Shown here piece by piece: positions 34,062 to 43,737 of a stretch of 64,000 nt of DNA. Every line of letters begins with the position of its first letter. Within the stretch, counting starts at the first letter, position 1. The stretch comes from Acidobacteriaceae bacterium (GTDB lineage Bacteria > Acidobacteriota > Terriglobia > Terriglobales > Acidobacteriaceae), in assembly GCA_003168355.1 (NCBI GenBank), contig PMSQ01000133.1, positions 1 to 64,000 of the forward strand. Direction: 5' to 3'. Made by a program: the position numbers and the translations under genes. The notes under the pieces are model-generated. The model saw only the letters and a program-made list of their open reading frames with translations, made no database searches and was not told the origin of the DNA.

Positions 34062-35822
34062 TTATTTACAGGTAGCAGTGGTTGGCCCAAAAACATCGAG
34101 CCGTCCCATGGTGTTGGTAGAGTCTGTAGGATCCATCGTGCCCATAAAAACTCTGCCATTGGCTACGGTCGGCACTACGAACTTTGTCGCGTTTCCCACA
34201 GCATCTCGGGTCGGGCATTGGTTATTGTTCCACAACATCGGAAGAGTGCTGGGCTGCGTGACATGCTGTGCGTCGTAGGCATAGAGCACCGAAGGCGCCG
34301 GGTGCAGACCTTGGTTCTGGACAGGCCACCCATTTCCCCTGATTGCCCACAAGATAGCCGTGCCGTTATTGTCGCCATTCGAGGAGACCACCGGAACCGT
34401 ACCAAAACCAAAGGGGATTGAAGAACTGGCCGTTGGGGTTGTGCAGATCGGCCCAGGGACACAGGTCGTGGAGCTGATCTGGTACTTTTGCAAAGGCGTA
34501 TCATTCGCCACGGAATACAGATTCTGGTCCCAGAAAGCGGCTGTACTGTAAAACTCACTTGCCGTCGCCTGGACAGTTTCATAATTCAAGTCGGTCCCCG
34601 AAGAAACCGGACATGTGTTCAGGTTCGGACCATCGTAACCACCCGGATCGGACCGATCCAGCAGGTAGAGGTTTCCGTCTTTCCCATTTGCAAGTGCAAA
34701 ATCGATGGTGCCTGAGCCAATCCCATTGGGGATCAGCATAATGCCTCCCGACCCGAGGTCGTTGTCCCCAATGTCGTCGCAGTATTGGTTATAAGGAGTG
34801 AACGAGGCAGCAACCGTGAGATTGGGTGTTAATTTCACAAAACTATCGCCGTAGTCCGATCCGCCATTCTCGGCATCGAAAGTTCCGTCGCCGGTGGAAA
34901 GGTAGATGTAGGTGTTTCCTCCAGTCTGGTCAATCGCAGCCGCCAAACCGGCGCCGCTCATCCATATGCCGCCGCCTTCACCGTTCGGGGTTGTAGTCCA
35001 GGCGAGGGGCGCCGTTGAGAGGTTTTGTGCATCGAAGCTGAACACCCAGCCATTCGGGATACTCTGACCGACTACCCCCCCACCATCCATCTCCGAGAAA
35101 GCCAGATACAGGGCGCTATCGCCATTGGATTCGATTTTGGGCAACAAAAGCAGACCGGGCCGTTGGATATGACGTTTAGAAATGAATGTGCTCACCCCAA
35201 TGGTGACGGACGGAATGACCACGGGTCCGTTGAACTTCTCGGCTCCGGTCGCGATGTTCAGAGCGTGCAAGCGGTGCACAAAGCAGGCCAAGCTCTTGGT
35301 AGTGGCACAAGCTCCCGTCGTCAATTCCGACCAAGTCACCAAATACATGGTGTTTGTAGTGGTGTCGATCACAGGAGTTCCGAGGATGCCGATGAGCGGG
35401 TTAAACGTCCAACACTGTCCACCGCCAACATCCTGGCAGTGAACCGCCTCCTCCCCAGCTTGCAACAGTGAAAAATGAGAGATCACTGCGCAGGTCGAGC
35501 TATCTCCGTTGATGAAATAAACCGAGTCATTCATGGTCTCGACGTAAACAGCGTGGTTATAGCCCGGAATGCCTCCGGTCACTACAAGAGGCTGAGCGAA
35601 GATTTGCCCATCGATAGAGCCTGCTGCGGTCGAACAGATCTTGCCGAATTGGGTCTTGGTTACGGATGCCTGGGTCAGGGTGGTTTCGGTGGTGTTCAAT
35701 CCGTCCCGCCAAAGATTGTTCCGCCAGGTAAGAACATTCGTGGTCTGGCCATGGAGCACGCCAGCGCTCAACACCATCAGCGGCAGAATAGAAAGCCATT
35801 GGGGAAAATAGCGGAGCTTCAT
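34062..35822 (-). CDS. Secreted beta-propeller (PQQ-like) protein
   Basis: Start at ATG 35822, 6 bases after AGGAG. The 586-residue product has a signal peptide ending S-A-G-V-L-H-G-Q-T. N-V-L-T-W-R-N-N-L-W-R-D-G-L-N follows, then propeller-like blades (Q-P-L-V-V-T-G, Y-F-I-N-G-D, G-T-P-V-I-D, L-Y-L-L-D-R-S). Cys pairs suggest disulfides and an extracytoplasmic location. It resembles large exported quinoprotein-fold proteins common in acidobacteria, but no catalytic ligand set is recognised. It is divergent from the glycosidase-like lipoprotein gene at 36328. Confidence 0.7.
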   Translation of the reverse strand: MKLRYFPQWLSILPLMVLSAGVLHGQTTNVLTWRNNLWRDGLNTTETTLTQASVTKTQFGKICSTAAGSIDGQIFAQPLVVTGGIPGYNHAVYVETMNDSVYFINGDSSTCAVISHFSLLQAGEEAVHCQDVGGGQCWTFNPLIGILGTPVIDTTTNTMYLVTWSELTTGACATTKSLACFVHRLHALNIATGAEKFNGPVVIPSVTIGVSTFISKRHIQRPGLLLLPKIESNGDSALYLAFSEMDGGGVVGQSIPNGWVFSFDAQNLSTAPLAWTTTPNGEGGGIWMSGAGLAAAIDQTGGNTYIYLSTGDGTFDAENGGSDYGDSFVKLTPNLTVAASFTPYNQYCDDIGDNDLGSGGIMLIPNGIGSGTIDFALANGKDGNLYLLDRSDPGGYDGPNLNTCPVSSGTDLNYETVQATASEFYSTAAFWDQNLYSVANDTPLQKYQISSTTCVPGPICTTPTASSSIPFGFGTVPVVSSNGDNNGTAILWAIRGNGWPVQNQGLHPAPSVLYAYDAQHVTQPSTLPMLWNNNQCPTRDAVGNATKFVVPTVANGRVFMGTMDPTDSTNTMGRLDVFGPTTATCK

Positions 35823-36042
35823 GTTTTCTCCTAATTTGCTCTTACAAACCAAAATCATTGTCTTAAGTTCCGAAGGCTAGCCTGGTTACGATTTCGCGGG
35901 GGGGTGCAGGAATTAGTTCCGTCATTCAGGCAAACTCCTGAAATCTCGGCGTTGGTCGTCGCTGACTCATTACTCGTTAGAAGTGTGCTCAGGGGAGGGA
36001 ACCAACAAGCCGCGATGCCGGTCGGCACCGTAGATTGACCAG

Positions 36043-36071
36043 ATTATAAGTAACGGTTCCGGCGAAATCAA
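36043..36071 (-). promoter_or_regulatory. Sigma70-type promoter for the propeller gene at 34062-35822
   Basis: On the - strand TTGATT and TATAAT are separated by exactly 17 bases. The predicted leader is about 210 bases long. The rest of the 35823-36327 gap shows no gene and no recognised riboswitch. Confidence 0.55.
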
Positions 36072-36327
36072 GACCTGGACTGAAAACTAATTTCTCCAGA
36101 CCTTAGACCCATCCACGCCTTGATTTCTTGTTACAATTGGGCGTGATTCGTCTTGCAGCATTCCGCGAAAACCGCGGCTCAAATGGAAACCGTAGCAGGC
36201 GGTCTCTGGATGCTGGGCTTTCGTACGTCCCGCCAATCACGCCTTGCTAAGCCAGCGCAACAAAATCGACCCTTGTGGGTTTGATCGGGGAGGGACTCAG
36301 GGTGAAGTGTGTTCAGGAGGTAAAGCG

Positions 36328-37713
36328 ATGCGTTCGAAAATCTGCGCAGTAGGCACAGTTGCGCCTCGAATGCGGCGACTACTGGGATTGGCCCCGGTGG
36401 TGCTTGCGGTCTGTTTGCTAACCGCCTGTGGTGGAGCCTCAGCAAAACCGGCCATTACCCCCACCCGTCCGGTGGGACCTCCGGGGTCGATTCCGATCGG
36501 ATTTTTCGCGGTAAATGACTCAAACCCGGCCGAATCTCCGGCCTTGAGCTACGGAACGATGGGCCATCCCGTACCCTTCGCGTGGGAAAACATCGAGCAG
36601 CAGAGCGGGAATTTCGATTTTACCCTTTACGATGGTTTCGCGAAGATTGCGCCGAAGGATGCGAGCGGAACTGCGCTTATGGTCCTGACGTTGGGACTGA
36701 CTCCGCCGTGGGCATTACTAACCACAGATACGTCGAGTTGTAGAACCAGCGCTACCGGTGCAATTGGTTGTACTGCGCCGCCCAACCCGCAGGATTGGAC
36801 TAACTTCGTCACCACCCTGATAAATCACTACAACGGAACCACCGCACCTCATATTAAGTACTACGAGATTTGGAACGAGGCCAATCAGGCGCAATCCTGG
36901 ACTGGAACGTTGGCACAGATGGAGCAACTTGCCGCGGCAGCGTATCCGATCATCAAACAGGACGGCAATTCCCTCGTGGTCGGGCCTTCGCTGACAGGCA
37001 ATGTACACTCGTCTGGCCCAGGCCAGCCCATTGACTGGCTTGCCAGCTATCTTTCCGCGGGCGGTAGTTCGTTTATGGATGTGGCCTCTTTTCACGGGTT
37101 TGTTTATTCCGATAACCAGGTACCGTATCCTTTGCCCACGACCGACTGCGGTGCCGGCGACCCGAATTGCGGCGGATCAATCATGGCACAGGTCAACGCC
37201 TATCGCTCAGTTCTTGACGGCGCGGGGATGACCAGCACGCCTTTGTTCAACACTGAAGCCGGTTTCGAAGGCGCTACGATCGACCTGGATACGGGTGCGG
37301 CTTGGCTGGCTCAGTATTATGCGCTGCAGGCGGGCATGTACAACAATGACGGGTTGCAGCTTGTTTCCTGGTTTGCTTGGGGTACAGACGATGGTCAACT
37401 GGACAATGGTCCCAACCTCACTGAGGTAGGCGCCGCCTATAATCAAGTCTCCAATTGGCTGGTCGCTCGCACTCTGGCCTCGCCATGTTCGAGTAGTGGG
37501 ACCATCTGGACCTGCACTATAACCGGCACGAATGGCTATCAAGCCGAGATTATTTGGGACGCTTCCAAGTCTTGCCTCGCCGGGATTTGCGCTACTTCCA
37601 ACCAGCCGGTTGCCGGTATCTTTATCGATTATCAAGACTTAGCTGGGAATTCCACCACCATTAGTAATCAGACGGCCCCGGTAGGGTTGAAGCCCATCCT
37701 TCTCGAGAATTAA
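36328..37713 (+). CDS. Exported lipoprotein with clan-A (GH39-like) glycosidase fold, copy 1
   Basis: ATG 36328 follows AGGAGGT with 6-base spacing. The 461-residue product has a lipoprotein signal ending L-L-T-A-C-G-G. The barrel contains Y-Y-E-I-W-N-E-A, where Glu184 is the likely acid/base, and F-N-T-E-A-G-F-E-G, where Glu310 is the likely nucleophile, as in (beta/alpha)8 retaining glycosidases. A C-terminal beta domain with paired Cys ends with V-G-L-K-P-I-L-L-E-N. The substrate is unknown. Two paralogues follow in tandem. Nearby glycan-synthesis genes suggest a role on the cell's own polysaccharide, like PslG (inference). Confidence 0.75.
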   Translation: MRSKICAVGTVAPRMRRLLGLAPVVLAVCLLTACGGASAKPAITPTRPVGPPGSIPIGFFAVNDSNPAESPALSYGTMGHPVPFAWENIEQQSGNFDFTLYDGFAKIAPKDASGTALMVLTLGLTPPWALLTTDTSSCRTSATGAIGCTAPPNPQDWTNFVTTLINHYNGTTAPHIKYYEIWNEANQAQSWTGTLAQMEQLAAAAYPIIKQDGNSLVVGPSLTGNVHSSGPGQPIDWLASYLSAGGSSFMDVASFHGFVYSDNQVPYPLPTTDCGAGDPNCGGSIMAQVNAYRSVLDGAGMTSTPLFNTEAGFEGATIDLDTGAAWLAQYYALQAGMYNNDGLQLVSWFAWGTDDGQLDNGPNLTEVGAAYNQVSNWLVARTLASPCSSSGTIWTCTITGTNGYQAEIIWDASKSCLAGICATSNQPVAGIFIDYQDLAGNSTTISNQTAPVGLKPILLEN

Positions 37714-38008
37714 GAGGAGGAGGCGAGGGTCTAGGGCAAACAATCCATGTTTACAATCGCGGGGGAGTCGCGCAATTCTCCTCTGCCGCGACTCTGCGTC
37801 CCTTTCGTACCGAAAAGTGAAATCTCTTCGATCCTAAAGTCGGGGCGAGCCGCCTTTCGGAGAAGGCTTCTCACGCACCCGTCATGAACTCCGAACGTTC
37901 AGTAGGGTCTATGTCCGAACGGCAGCTGATTACTAGTCTTCGGGCTAAGAACTTATGGAATCTGTTGAGCACTGAGCGAGAGACGTAGAGTCTTGGGAGA
38001 GGTAATGG

Positions 38009-39991
38009 ATGGCTCCCGATTCCTGCCAGGCGGTTGGAACCATAGACTCATGCAGACTCAATCTCGCGCCCATGCCCGGACCCTCCGCGGCGGATGCGAG
38101 ATCTGGGAGCCTTTGCGCTAGATTGGTATTGACCATTTCTCTTTCTTTCGCGTGTTGTCTCGCCTTCAGCGGTTGCGGCCTTTCAACGGGCGCCAGCAAG
38201 AATGTGCCGTCCGGCAACAGTGGCACGGGCACTGCGACTGTTTCCGGAACCATCAGTCCGGCAGCGAATGGCGGGGGCGCAACCGTCAACCTGAGCGGCG
38301 CCACCAACGCCACGACCGTTGCCGATGCTTCAGGAACCTATAGCTTTGCAAACCTGGCAAATGGCTCCTATAGCATAACCCCGAGCAAATCCGGTATTGG
38401 CTTCAGCCCTGCCGTCCAGGCGGAGACGATGAATGGAGCCAATGTTTCCAGCGTAAATTTCACGGCCAATTCCATTTCTACGCAGAGCTATAGCATTTCC
38501 GGAACCATCAGCCCGCCGACGAATGGCAACGGCGCAACGGTCACCCTGAGCGGTGCCGCCAGCGCCAGCACCGTCGCCGATTCGTCGGGAAATTACAGCT
38601 TCCCAGACCTGGCGAATGGCTCTTATAGCGTGACCCCTAACAAGTCCGGCTTCGGCTTCAGCCCGAACACTCAAGTGGCGAACCTCAACGGTGTCAATGT
38701 CACGAGCATGAACTTCACGGCCAGCAGCACCAGCTCAGGTCCCGGCCTGCCCGCGACATTCTTCGCGGTCAGTGACACTTCCTCGGGAGATCCCCCGAAG
38801 ATCAGTTATGGCGTGATGGGCCACCCCATTCAGCTGGTTTGGCAAACCAGCGAGCAGTCCAAGGGGGTTTTTGATTTTTCCAACACGGATGCTCTGGCGA
38901 GCATTGCCCCTACGGATACGGACGGCACGGTGTTGATAGACCTGGCTCTCGGGATGACCCCACCGTGGGCATTGCCAATTACAGGCACGGCGACCTGTAG
39001 AACCGCTGCCGCTGGTTCAATCGGTTGTACCGCTCCACCGGACAACATTCAGGACTGGACCGACTTCATTACCGCCCTGGTGAACCACTACAACGGCATC
39101 AACGGGCCTCACATTAAATACTACGAGATCTGGAATGAGGCCGATCCCAACTCGCTTTATTGGACCGGAACGGCAGTCCAGCTGGCGCAACTGGCCGTCG
39201 CCGCCTACCCGATCATCAAGCAGGACAGCCATTCTTTTGTGCTCACACCTTCAATGGCGGGCAATGTTTATTCCACGGGACCGTCTTCCACGATGCCTTT
39301 CTTTACCGCCTATCTTGCGGCCGGCGGGAGCACGAACGCCGACATTATGGCGTTTCACGGGTTTGTCGCGGACGTGACGCTCGTGCCCTATCCGCTCCCT
39401 ACTCAGAACTGCACTGCCACCGACCAGACCTGTGGTGGATCAATCACCGCCCAGGTCAGCGCGTACCGGCAGGTACTCGATCAGAACGGCATGACCGGCA
39501 AGCCGATCTTCAATACGGAAGGCGGCTTCGAAGGCGCCAGCATACCCGACATGGATACCAAGACTGCCTGGCTGGGTCAGTATTATGCGCTGCAGGCGGG
39601 TATGTACAATAGCGCCCAACTGCAGTTTGTGTCTTGGTTCACCTGGGGCGGGGGATCTGAACTGGCCGGGTCACTCGAGACCAACAACCATCAGGCCAGT
39701 GAAGTGGGCATTGCTTATAGTCAGGTCTTCAATTGGCTGGTGGATCGCACCGCCTCGCCGTGTTCCAACAGCGGCACACTCTGGACCTGCGCTCTGACTG
39801 GCCCCAGTGGCTATCAAGCCGAGATTACCTGGGATGCCTCCCAGACTTGCGCAAACGGGACTTGCACCAGCTCCAACCAAACCGTTGCCAGCACCTACGT
39901 CGAATACCGAGACTTAGCTGGAAACTCCACCACCATCAGCAATCAGACCGTGCCGGTGGGATTGAAGCCCATTCTTCTCGAGAACCAGTAA
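38009..39991 (+). CDS. Exported lipoprotein with two beta-sandwich repeats and GH39-like domain, copy 2
   Basis: A 660-residue lipoprotein (signal ending C-L-A-F-S-G-C). Two tandem repeats of about 75 residues (I-S-P-x-x-N-G-x-G-A-T-V ... N-G-S-Y-S-x-T-P) lie at about residues 75-235 and match carboxypeptidase-regulatory-like/Cna-B-type sandwiches. The glycosidase-like domain then repeats copy 1 closely, with Glu377 in Y-E-I-W-N-E and Glu504 in F-N-T-E-G-G-F-E-G. The C-terminal end V-G-L-K-P-I-L-L-E-N-Q is nearly identical to copy 1. The extra repeats probably extend the enzyme from the surface or bind glycan. The start at 38009 has AGAGG 5 bases upstream; an ATG at 38072 is also possible. 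Confidence 0.75.
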   Translation: MAPDSCQAVGTIDSCRLNLAPMPGPSAADARSGSLCARLVLTISLSFACCLAFSGCGLSTGASKNVPSGNSGTGTATVSGTISPAANGGGATVNLSGATNATTVADASGTYSFANLANGSYSITPSKSGIGFSPAVQAETMNGANVSSVNFTANSISTQSYSISGTISPPTNGNGATVTLSGAASASTVADSSGNYSFPDLANGSYSVTPNKSGFGFSPNTQVANLNGVNVTSMNFTASSTSSGPGLPATFFAVSDTSSGDPPKISYGVMGHPIQLVWQTSEQSKGVFDFSNTDALASIAPTDTDGTVLIDLALGMTPPWALPITGTATCRTAAAGSIGCTAPPDNIQDWTDFITALVNHYNGINGPHIKYYEIWNEADPNSLYWTGTAVQLAQLAVAAYPIIKQDSHSFVLTPSMAGNVYSTGPSSTMPFFTAYLAAGGSTNADIMAFHGFVADVTLVPYPLPTQNCTATDQTCGGSITAQVSAYRQVLDQNGMTGKPIFNTEGGFEGASIPDMDTKTAWLGQYYALQAGMYNSAQLQFVSWFTWGGGSELAGSLETNNHQASEVGIAYSQVFNWLVDRTASPCSNSGTLWTCALTGPSGYQAEITWDASQTCANGTCTSSNQTVASTYVEYRDLAGNSTTISNQTVPVGLKPILLENQ

Positions 39992-40123
39992 ACACAGCTG
40001 AGTGGCTCGGTTCAAATCTGAGAGCTGGCGTTCCTGTGTGCCCATCTCATTGCCAGAGCCTGCGATGCTTCATGGCATGGTAGTGGGTCAGTTTGACTCG
40101 GGGCGGCTGTGTGGGCACGGGAG

Positions 40124-40162
40124 ATCCCTCGTCCCGCTGGTGAAAACGCGGGACTTCGGGAT
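40124..40162. repeat. REP-like hairpin element, copy 3
   Basis: ATCCC-TC-GTCCCGC, a 10-base loop, then GCGGGAC-TTC-GGGAT, followed by GAC. The layout (outer 5-base arm, short unpaired step, inner 7-base arm, GGATGAC end) matches the elements at 2058 and 4953. It lies between tandem glycosidase-like copies 2 and 3. Confidence 0.6.
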
Positions 40163-40263
40163 GACGCCGGAGGGTGCAATGGTTCAAGATTTTCAAATTA
40201 AACCACTACCCATGGCATAGTGCGATTGACTGTGGAACCTAAGGATGTACACTGGTCGATACC

Positions 40264-41685
40264 ATGAAAAGAGTATCGGTTCGCAGTGCGCTTGGTTTCT
40301 GTTTGGTGGCTTACGGGCTGGTGCCGTGTGTGATTCCCGGGGCATCCGCAATGCGCGTGCGGAGTAGCCAAGCCTCCGAGGCCAAACAGGATTCGCACGT
40401 CAATTCAATTTCCAACGCCATTCCCGCAACCTTCTTCGGAATGAACGTGTCTGAAGTGGACGACTATCCTTCACTGCCCTTCGGTACTCTGGGGCATCCG
40501 GCCACCTATGCGTGGTCGTGGGTGGAGAGGTCAAAAGGAAACTTCAGGTGGACTATTTTCGATCGCTTTGTGGAGGCTGCACGCAGTCATGGCCTGGTGG
40601 ATTCCAACGGAGTTATTAACGTAGTTTTAACTCTGGGTCTGACTCCGAGTTGGGCCGATTCAGAGCAGCACAACTGCGAGACTAAATTTGGTCTGCGACA
40701 GTGTACCGACCCTCCTGACAACATCGACGACTGGAGGGACTTCATCACGGCGCTAGTGGAGCACTACAACGGCAAGAACGCGCCTCACATCAAATACTAT
40801 GAGGTCTGGAATGAGGTAACGGCCAGCAACTTTTGGAAAGGCAGCCCAGAGGATCTGGTGAAGCTGGCAGCAGTTGCCTACCCGATTATCCACCGCGATC
40901 CCTATGCCATCGTGCTTACTCCCTCCGCAGTGGGAGTTGCCACAAGTGCGGACAGCCAAGCCACGGGCTGGATTGCATCCTATCTTCGCGCGGGGGGATC
41001 AAAGTATGCCGACGGCGGCACCTTCCACGGTTATCTCGGCAGGCGCTCGGTGGTGCCGTTTCCCATGCCGGAGCAGGATCAAACGCCCGGGTGCAGTGGA
41101 ACCAGCAACACCATGTGCGCGGGTTCGATTCTCACTCAGGTTCGCGCTTACCGCAAAGTCTTTGATGAAAATGGTCTTGCAGGCAAGCCAATGTTTAACA
41201 CCGAAGGCAGTTGGGGACCCGATACCGTCCAGGATCCCGATCTGCAGGCGGCTTGGCTGGCGCGCTACTATCTCCTGCAGGCCGGCTTGGCCAGTGAGGA
41301 CAATCTTCAGTTCATTTCCTGGTTTTCGTGGGGACGGCCTCGTGGCGACCGAAAGCCTTGGGGTCAGCTCGAAACCGAGAGCGGCTCGTCCAACCAGGCC
41401 GGGTTTGCTTATGGGCAGATTCGAAACTGGATCCTAGGCGCCCGAATGGTTCCCTGTATAGCCAAAGGTAGTGTCTGGAGCTGCAGCCTCACGCGGGCAG
41501 GCGGGTATGAGGCATTAGCGGTCTGGGACGCGGACCAATCCTGCAACGAGGGTTCTTGCAGCACGACTGTTTATTCTCCCGATCGTCGGTTCACCGTTGT
41601 GAGAAACCTAAACGGCGAAAGCGTGAAGATCGGCGCCGGCGGCGTTCGAGTCGGGGCTAAACCCGTCTTGCTCGAGAACAAGTGA
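40264..41685 (+). CDS. Exported GH39-like glycosidase-fold protein, copy 3
   Basis: A 473-residue paralogue of the two upstream genes, with a classical signal peptide (ending G-A-S-A) instead of a clear lipobox. The catalytic candidates are conserved: Glu184 in Y-Y-E-V-W-N-E-V and Glu314 in F-N-T-E-G-S-W. The flanks differ more than between copies 1 and 2 (F-E-G replaced by G-P-D). The C-terminal beta domain with Cys pairs ends V-G-A-K-P-V-L-L-E-N-K. This indicates an older duplication and possible divergence in substrate or location. It is convergent with the secreted protein gene at 41827. Confidence 0.75.
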   Translation: MKRVSVRSALGFCLVAYGLVPCVIPGASAMRVRSSQASEAKQDSHVNSISNAIPATFFGMNVSEVDDYPSLPFGTLGHPATYAWSWVERSKGNFRWTIFDRFVEAARSHGLVDSNGVINVVLTLGLTPSWADSEQHNCETKFGLRQCTDPPDNIDDWRDFITALVEHYNGKNAPHIKYYEVWNEVTASNFWKGSPEDLVKLAAVAYPIIHRDPYAIVLTPSAVGVATSADSQATGWIASYLRAGGSKYADGGTFHGYLGRRSVVPFPMPEQDQTPGCSGTSNTMCAGSILTQVRAYRKVFDENGLAGKPMFNTEGSWGPDTVQDPDLQAAWLARYYLLQAGLASEDNLQFISWFSWGRPRGDRKPWGQLETESGSSNQAGFAYGQIRNWILGARMVPCIAKGSVWSCSLTRAGGYEALAVWDADQSCNEGSCSTTVYSPDRRFTVVRNLNGESVKIGAGGVRVGAKPVLLENK

Positions 41686-41826
41686 AGTGCCCGCAGCCGC
41701 CTTTAATTTGCCTTCACGGCTGCGCCAATTCAATAAGCGGCTCTCAATTGAGAGCCAAACTCACAGACTCTACCGGCTTCGATGTTCCAAGTTTCGAAAC
41801 CAGCTGGCGTTCAACAGAACCCCAGT

Positions 41827-43737
41827 TTAGAACGTAACTCCATACTTGCCACGGAAAATACGAGTCTGCCAGGTATAGCAATCGCTGGCTGGCACTGAGC
41901 AATCGCTGGTGCCAGTTTGATTCGTATTGAAATATTGGCCCAATCCATAGAAAGTCAAATTGTCTGTTGGATCGACCACAGTCGCTGCGTACTGGCCCCA
42001 GTGATTTGTATTCTCTTCGTCTGCGGTTCCAGCAATGATGAGAGTGGGCGCGTCGAAGCTGGAGGCATTCCAAGGCAGGACATCAAAAAAGACGGCGGGG
42101 TGGGCCTGAACTTCACAACTCGAACAATCGTATCCGGAAACCGTATAGGCGATGCCCAGGTTGCCATTTTTGTCGAGGGCAGCGCTCGGCATGAAGTAGT
42201 ACAACCAGTTGTCATCATTTGCCAGATCTGGAGGACCGGTCGTGCCACCGCTGTTGACAACGACCGAAGCGGTTCCGCTTGACACCTTAAAAATGTAGTA
42301 GCGGATTCCGGTGTTCTGAATCTCGGTACCTTCCATTACGACGTGGGAGGCGGTGAGATATTCGCCATTGGGACCGCTGCCAGAGGAAGACAGATTGTTG
42401 TAGGTCAGCCGGTTGGCCATGCGGTCGCCGAGCGAGTCCAAACAAGGCGTGCTGAAGTCCCCGCAGGAGGGGCTGCCGTACGCGCCGATATCGGCAAGGT
42501 TCGTGCTCGGCTCCGGAACGCAAACGGTATTGATCTCACGATTTGGACCAGAGGTATCGTAACAACCCGGTGTGTAGGCGTTCACGCTGAGAAAAGTGGG
42601 GCCGCTCAGTCCGCTGGTTCCCCATGTGAAGAGGGCTAGCTGGCTGGATGCACATGGGGTGGTCTGGCTGGTGCACAACGTTTTTCCGGTGCCGCCCTGC
42701 TGGGCAGTGCTGGGGTTGACAATTGCGAGAAAATATTCCGGCTCACCACTCGGAGGGCCGGTTGGGCTGTCGATATCAGCCACGTCAACCGAGTGGATGA
42801 GCGATGGCTGGTCGGCAGGCGGTACCAAATAGGTGTAGCAGGTCATCGGGTTCGAGGCTTGACCCAGTGCCATAGCTGCCCGGTCTAATTGGCACGTTTC
42901 GAAGCCGGCTTCGGTAAAGCCACCTACCGGATTCTCCAAATCGAAAGTGACGTAGAAGCCATTCGACCAAGTCCCGATTCTGGGCCAGTCCGGAAAGTAA
43001 TAATACGTGGTGCCAGTGGTGCAGTTCTTCGAAGTCGGTACACACGGGATCGCCGCATCCATCTTGTATTCGTAGGCGTACCACACCGTGGTTGCGCTGG
43101 AAAGATCGCTTTCTGAACTCACTGCCAAGCAAAAGGCATAGTGGGCGATGCCTTCGACCACGTAGGAGACGTGGCGATTGATGACGAATGCGTTGTCCAC
43201 GTGGTCGTAGATGACCTGAACATTTCCGTTCGTACTCGAGCATTCCGGTTGCGTTGCAGTCGACCAAAGCCTGAAGACGCTGCGGGGCACTGCCGTGCTT
43301 CCACCAGCGGTCGTAAAAATAGGATTTCCGGTCGTCTTGTTAAAAGCTTGAATGTACTGACCATTCATCCATTCCAGCACTTGAGCTTTCTTCCCGTTCG
43401 CGCTGAGACCCACGGCGATGTTGGCATCCAGATTGAGAGTGCCATCGTAGAACTGGTAGGCCGAGCCGATGTTTTGTTGGGCATCGATCCCTTCGATTTG
43501 GTCCGACGACCACGATCCGGTCAGGCACGCCGTGGACTTACAGGTTGGAAAGTTGGTAGCCGTGTTCTCTGCTACCTGGGGTGCAGAGAAAGGGCCGGCG
43601 ATCACACCCGGCTGACAGTCACCAGACGAGCAGGTTTGAGCGAGCGTGTACATACTCGTGAGCAAGCAGGCGACAACGATGCAGATCTTGCGAGCCGTGG
43701 TCCCGATGCGAATCCCCATTTTCTTCCCAACCCCCAT
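41827..43737 (-). CDS. Large secreted protein of unnamed family, paralogue A
   Basis: A 636-residue protein with AGGAG 7 bases before ATG 43737 and a signal peptide ending L-A-Q. Conserved patches are Q-V-I-Y-D-H-V-D-N-A-F-V, W-P-R-I-G-T-W-S-N-G-F-Y-V-T-F, G-D-R-M-A-N-R-L-T-Y and W-G-Q-Y-A-A-T-V-V-D-P-T-D-N-L-T-F with a terminal W-Q-T-R-I. The same patches occur in the protein at 54318-55829, so the two form a family. The Asp- and aromatic-rich strands suggest a beta-propeller-like fold. Multiple Cys imply disulfides outside the cytoplasm. No function is recognised. Confidence 0.7.
   Translation of the reverse strand: MGVGKKMGIRIGTTARKICIVVACLLTSMYTLAQTCSSGDCQPGVIAGPFSAPQVAENTATNFPTCKSTACLTGSWSSDQIEGIDAQQNIGSAYQFYDGTLNLDANIAVGLSANGKKAQVLEWMNGQYIQAFNKTTGNPIFTTAGGSTAVPRSVFRLWSTATQPECSSTNGNVQVIYDHVDNAFVINRHVSYVVEGIAHYAFCLAVSSESDLSSATTVWYAYEYKMDAAIPCVPTSKNCTTGTTYYYFPDWPRIGTWSNGFYVTFDLENPVGGFTEAGFETCQLDRAAMALGQASNPMTCYTYLVPPADQPSLIHSVDVADIDSPTGPPSGEPEYFLAIVNPSTAQQGGTGKTLCTSQTTPCASSQLALFTWGTSGLSGPTFLSVNAYTPGCYDTSGPNREINTVCVPEPSTNLADIGAYGSPSCGDFSTPCLDSLGDRMANRLTYNNLSSSGSGPNGEYLTASHVVMEGTEIQNTGIRYYIFKVSSGTASVVVNSGGTTGPPDLANDDNWLYYFMPSAALDKNGNLGIAYTVSGYDCSSCEVQAHPAVFFDVLPWNASSFDAPTLIIAGTADEENTNHWGQYAATVVDPTDNLTFYGLGQYFNTNQTGTSDCSVPASDCYTWQTRIFRGKYGVTF

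Noticed and set aside
33664-34278. 204-codon + strand ORF past the GT4 gene
   Set aside because: It runs from inside the GT4 gene through a terminator and into the antisense of the propeller gene; no start signal.
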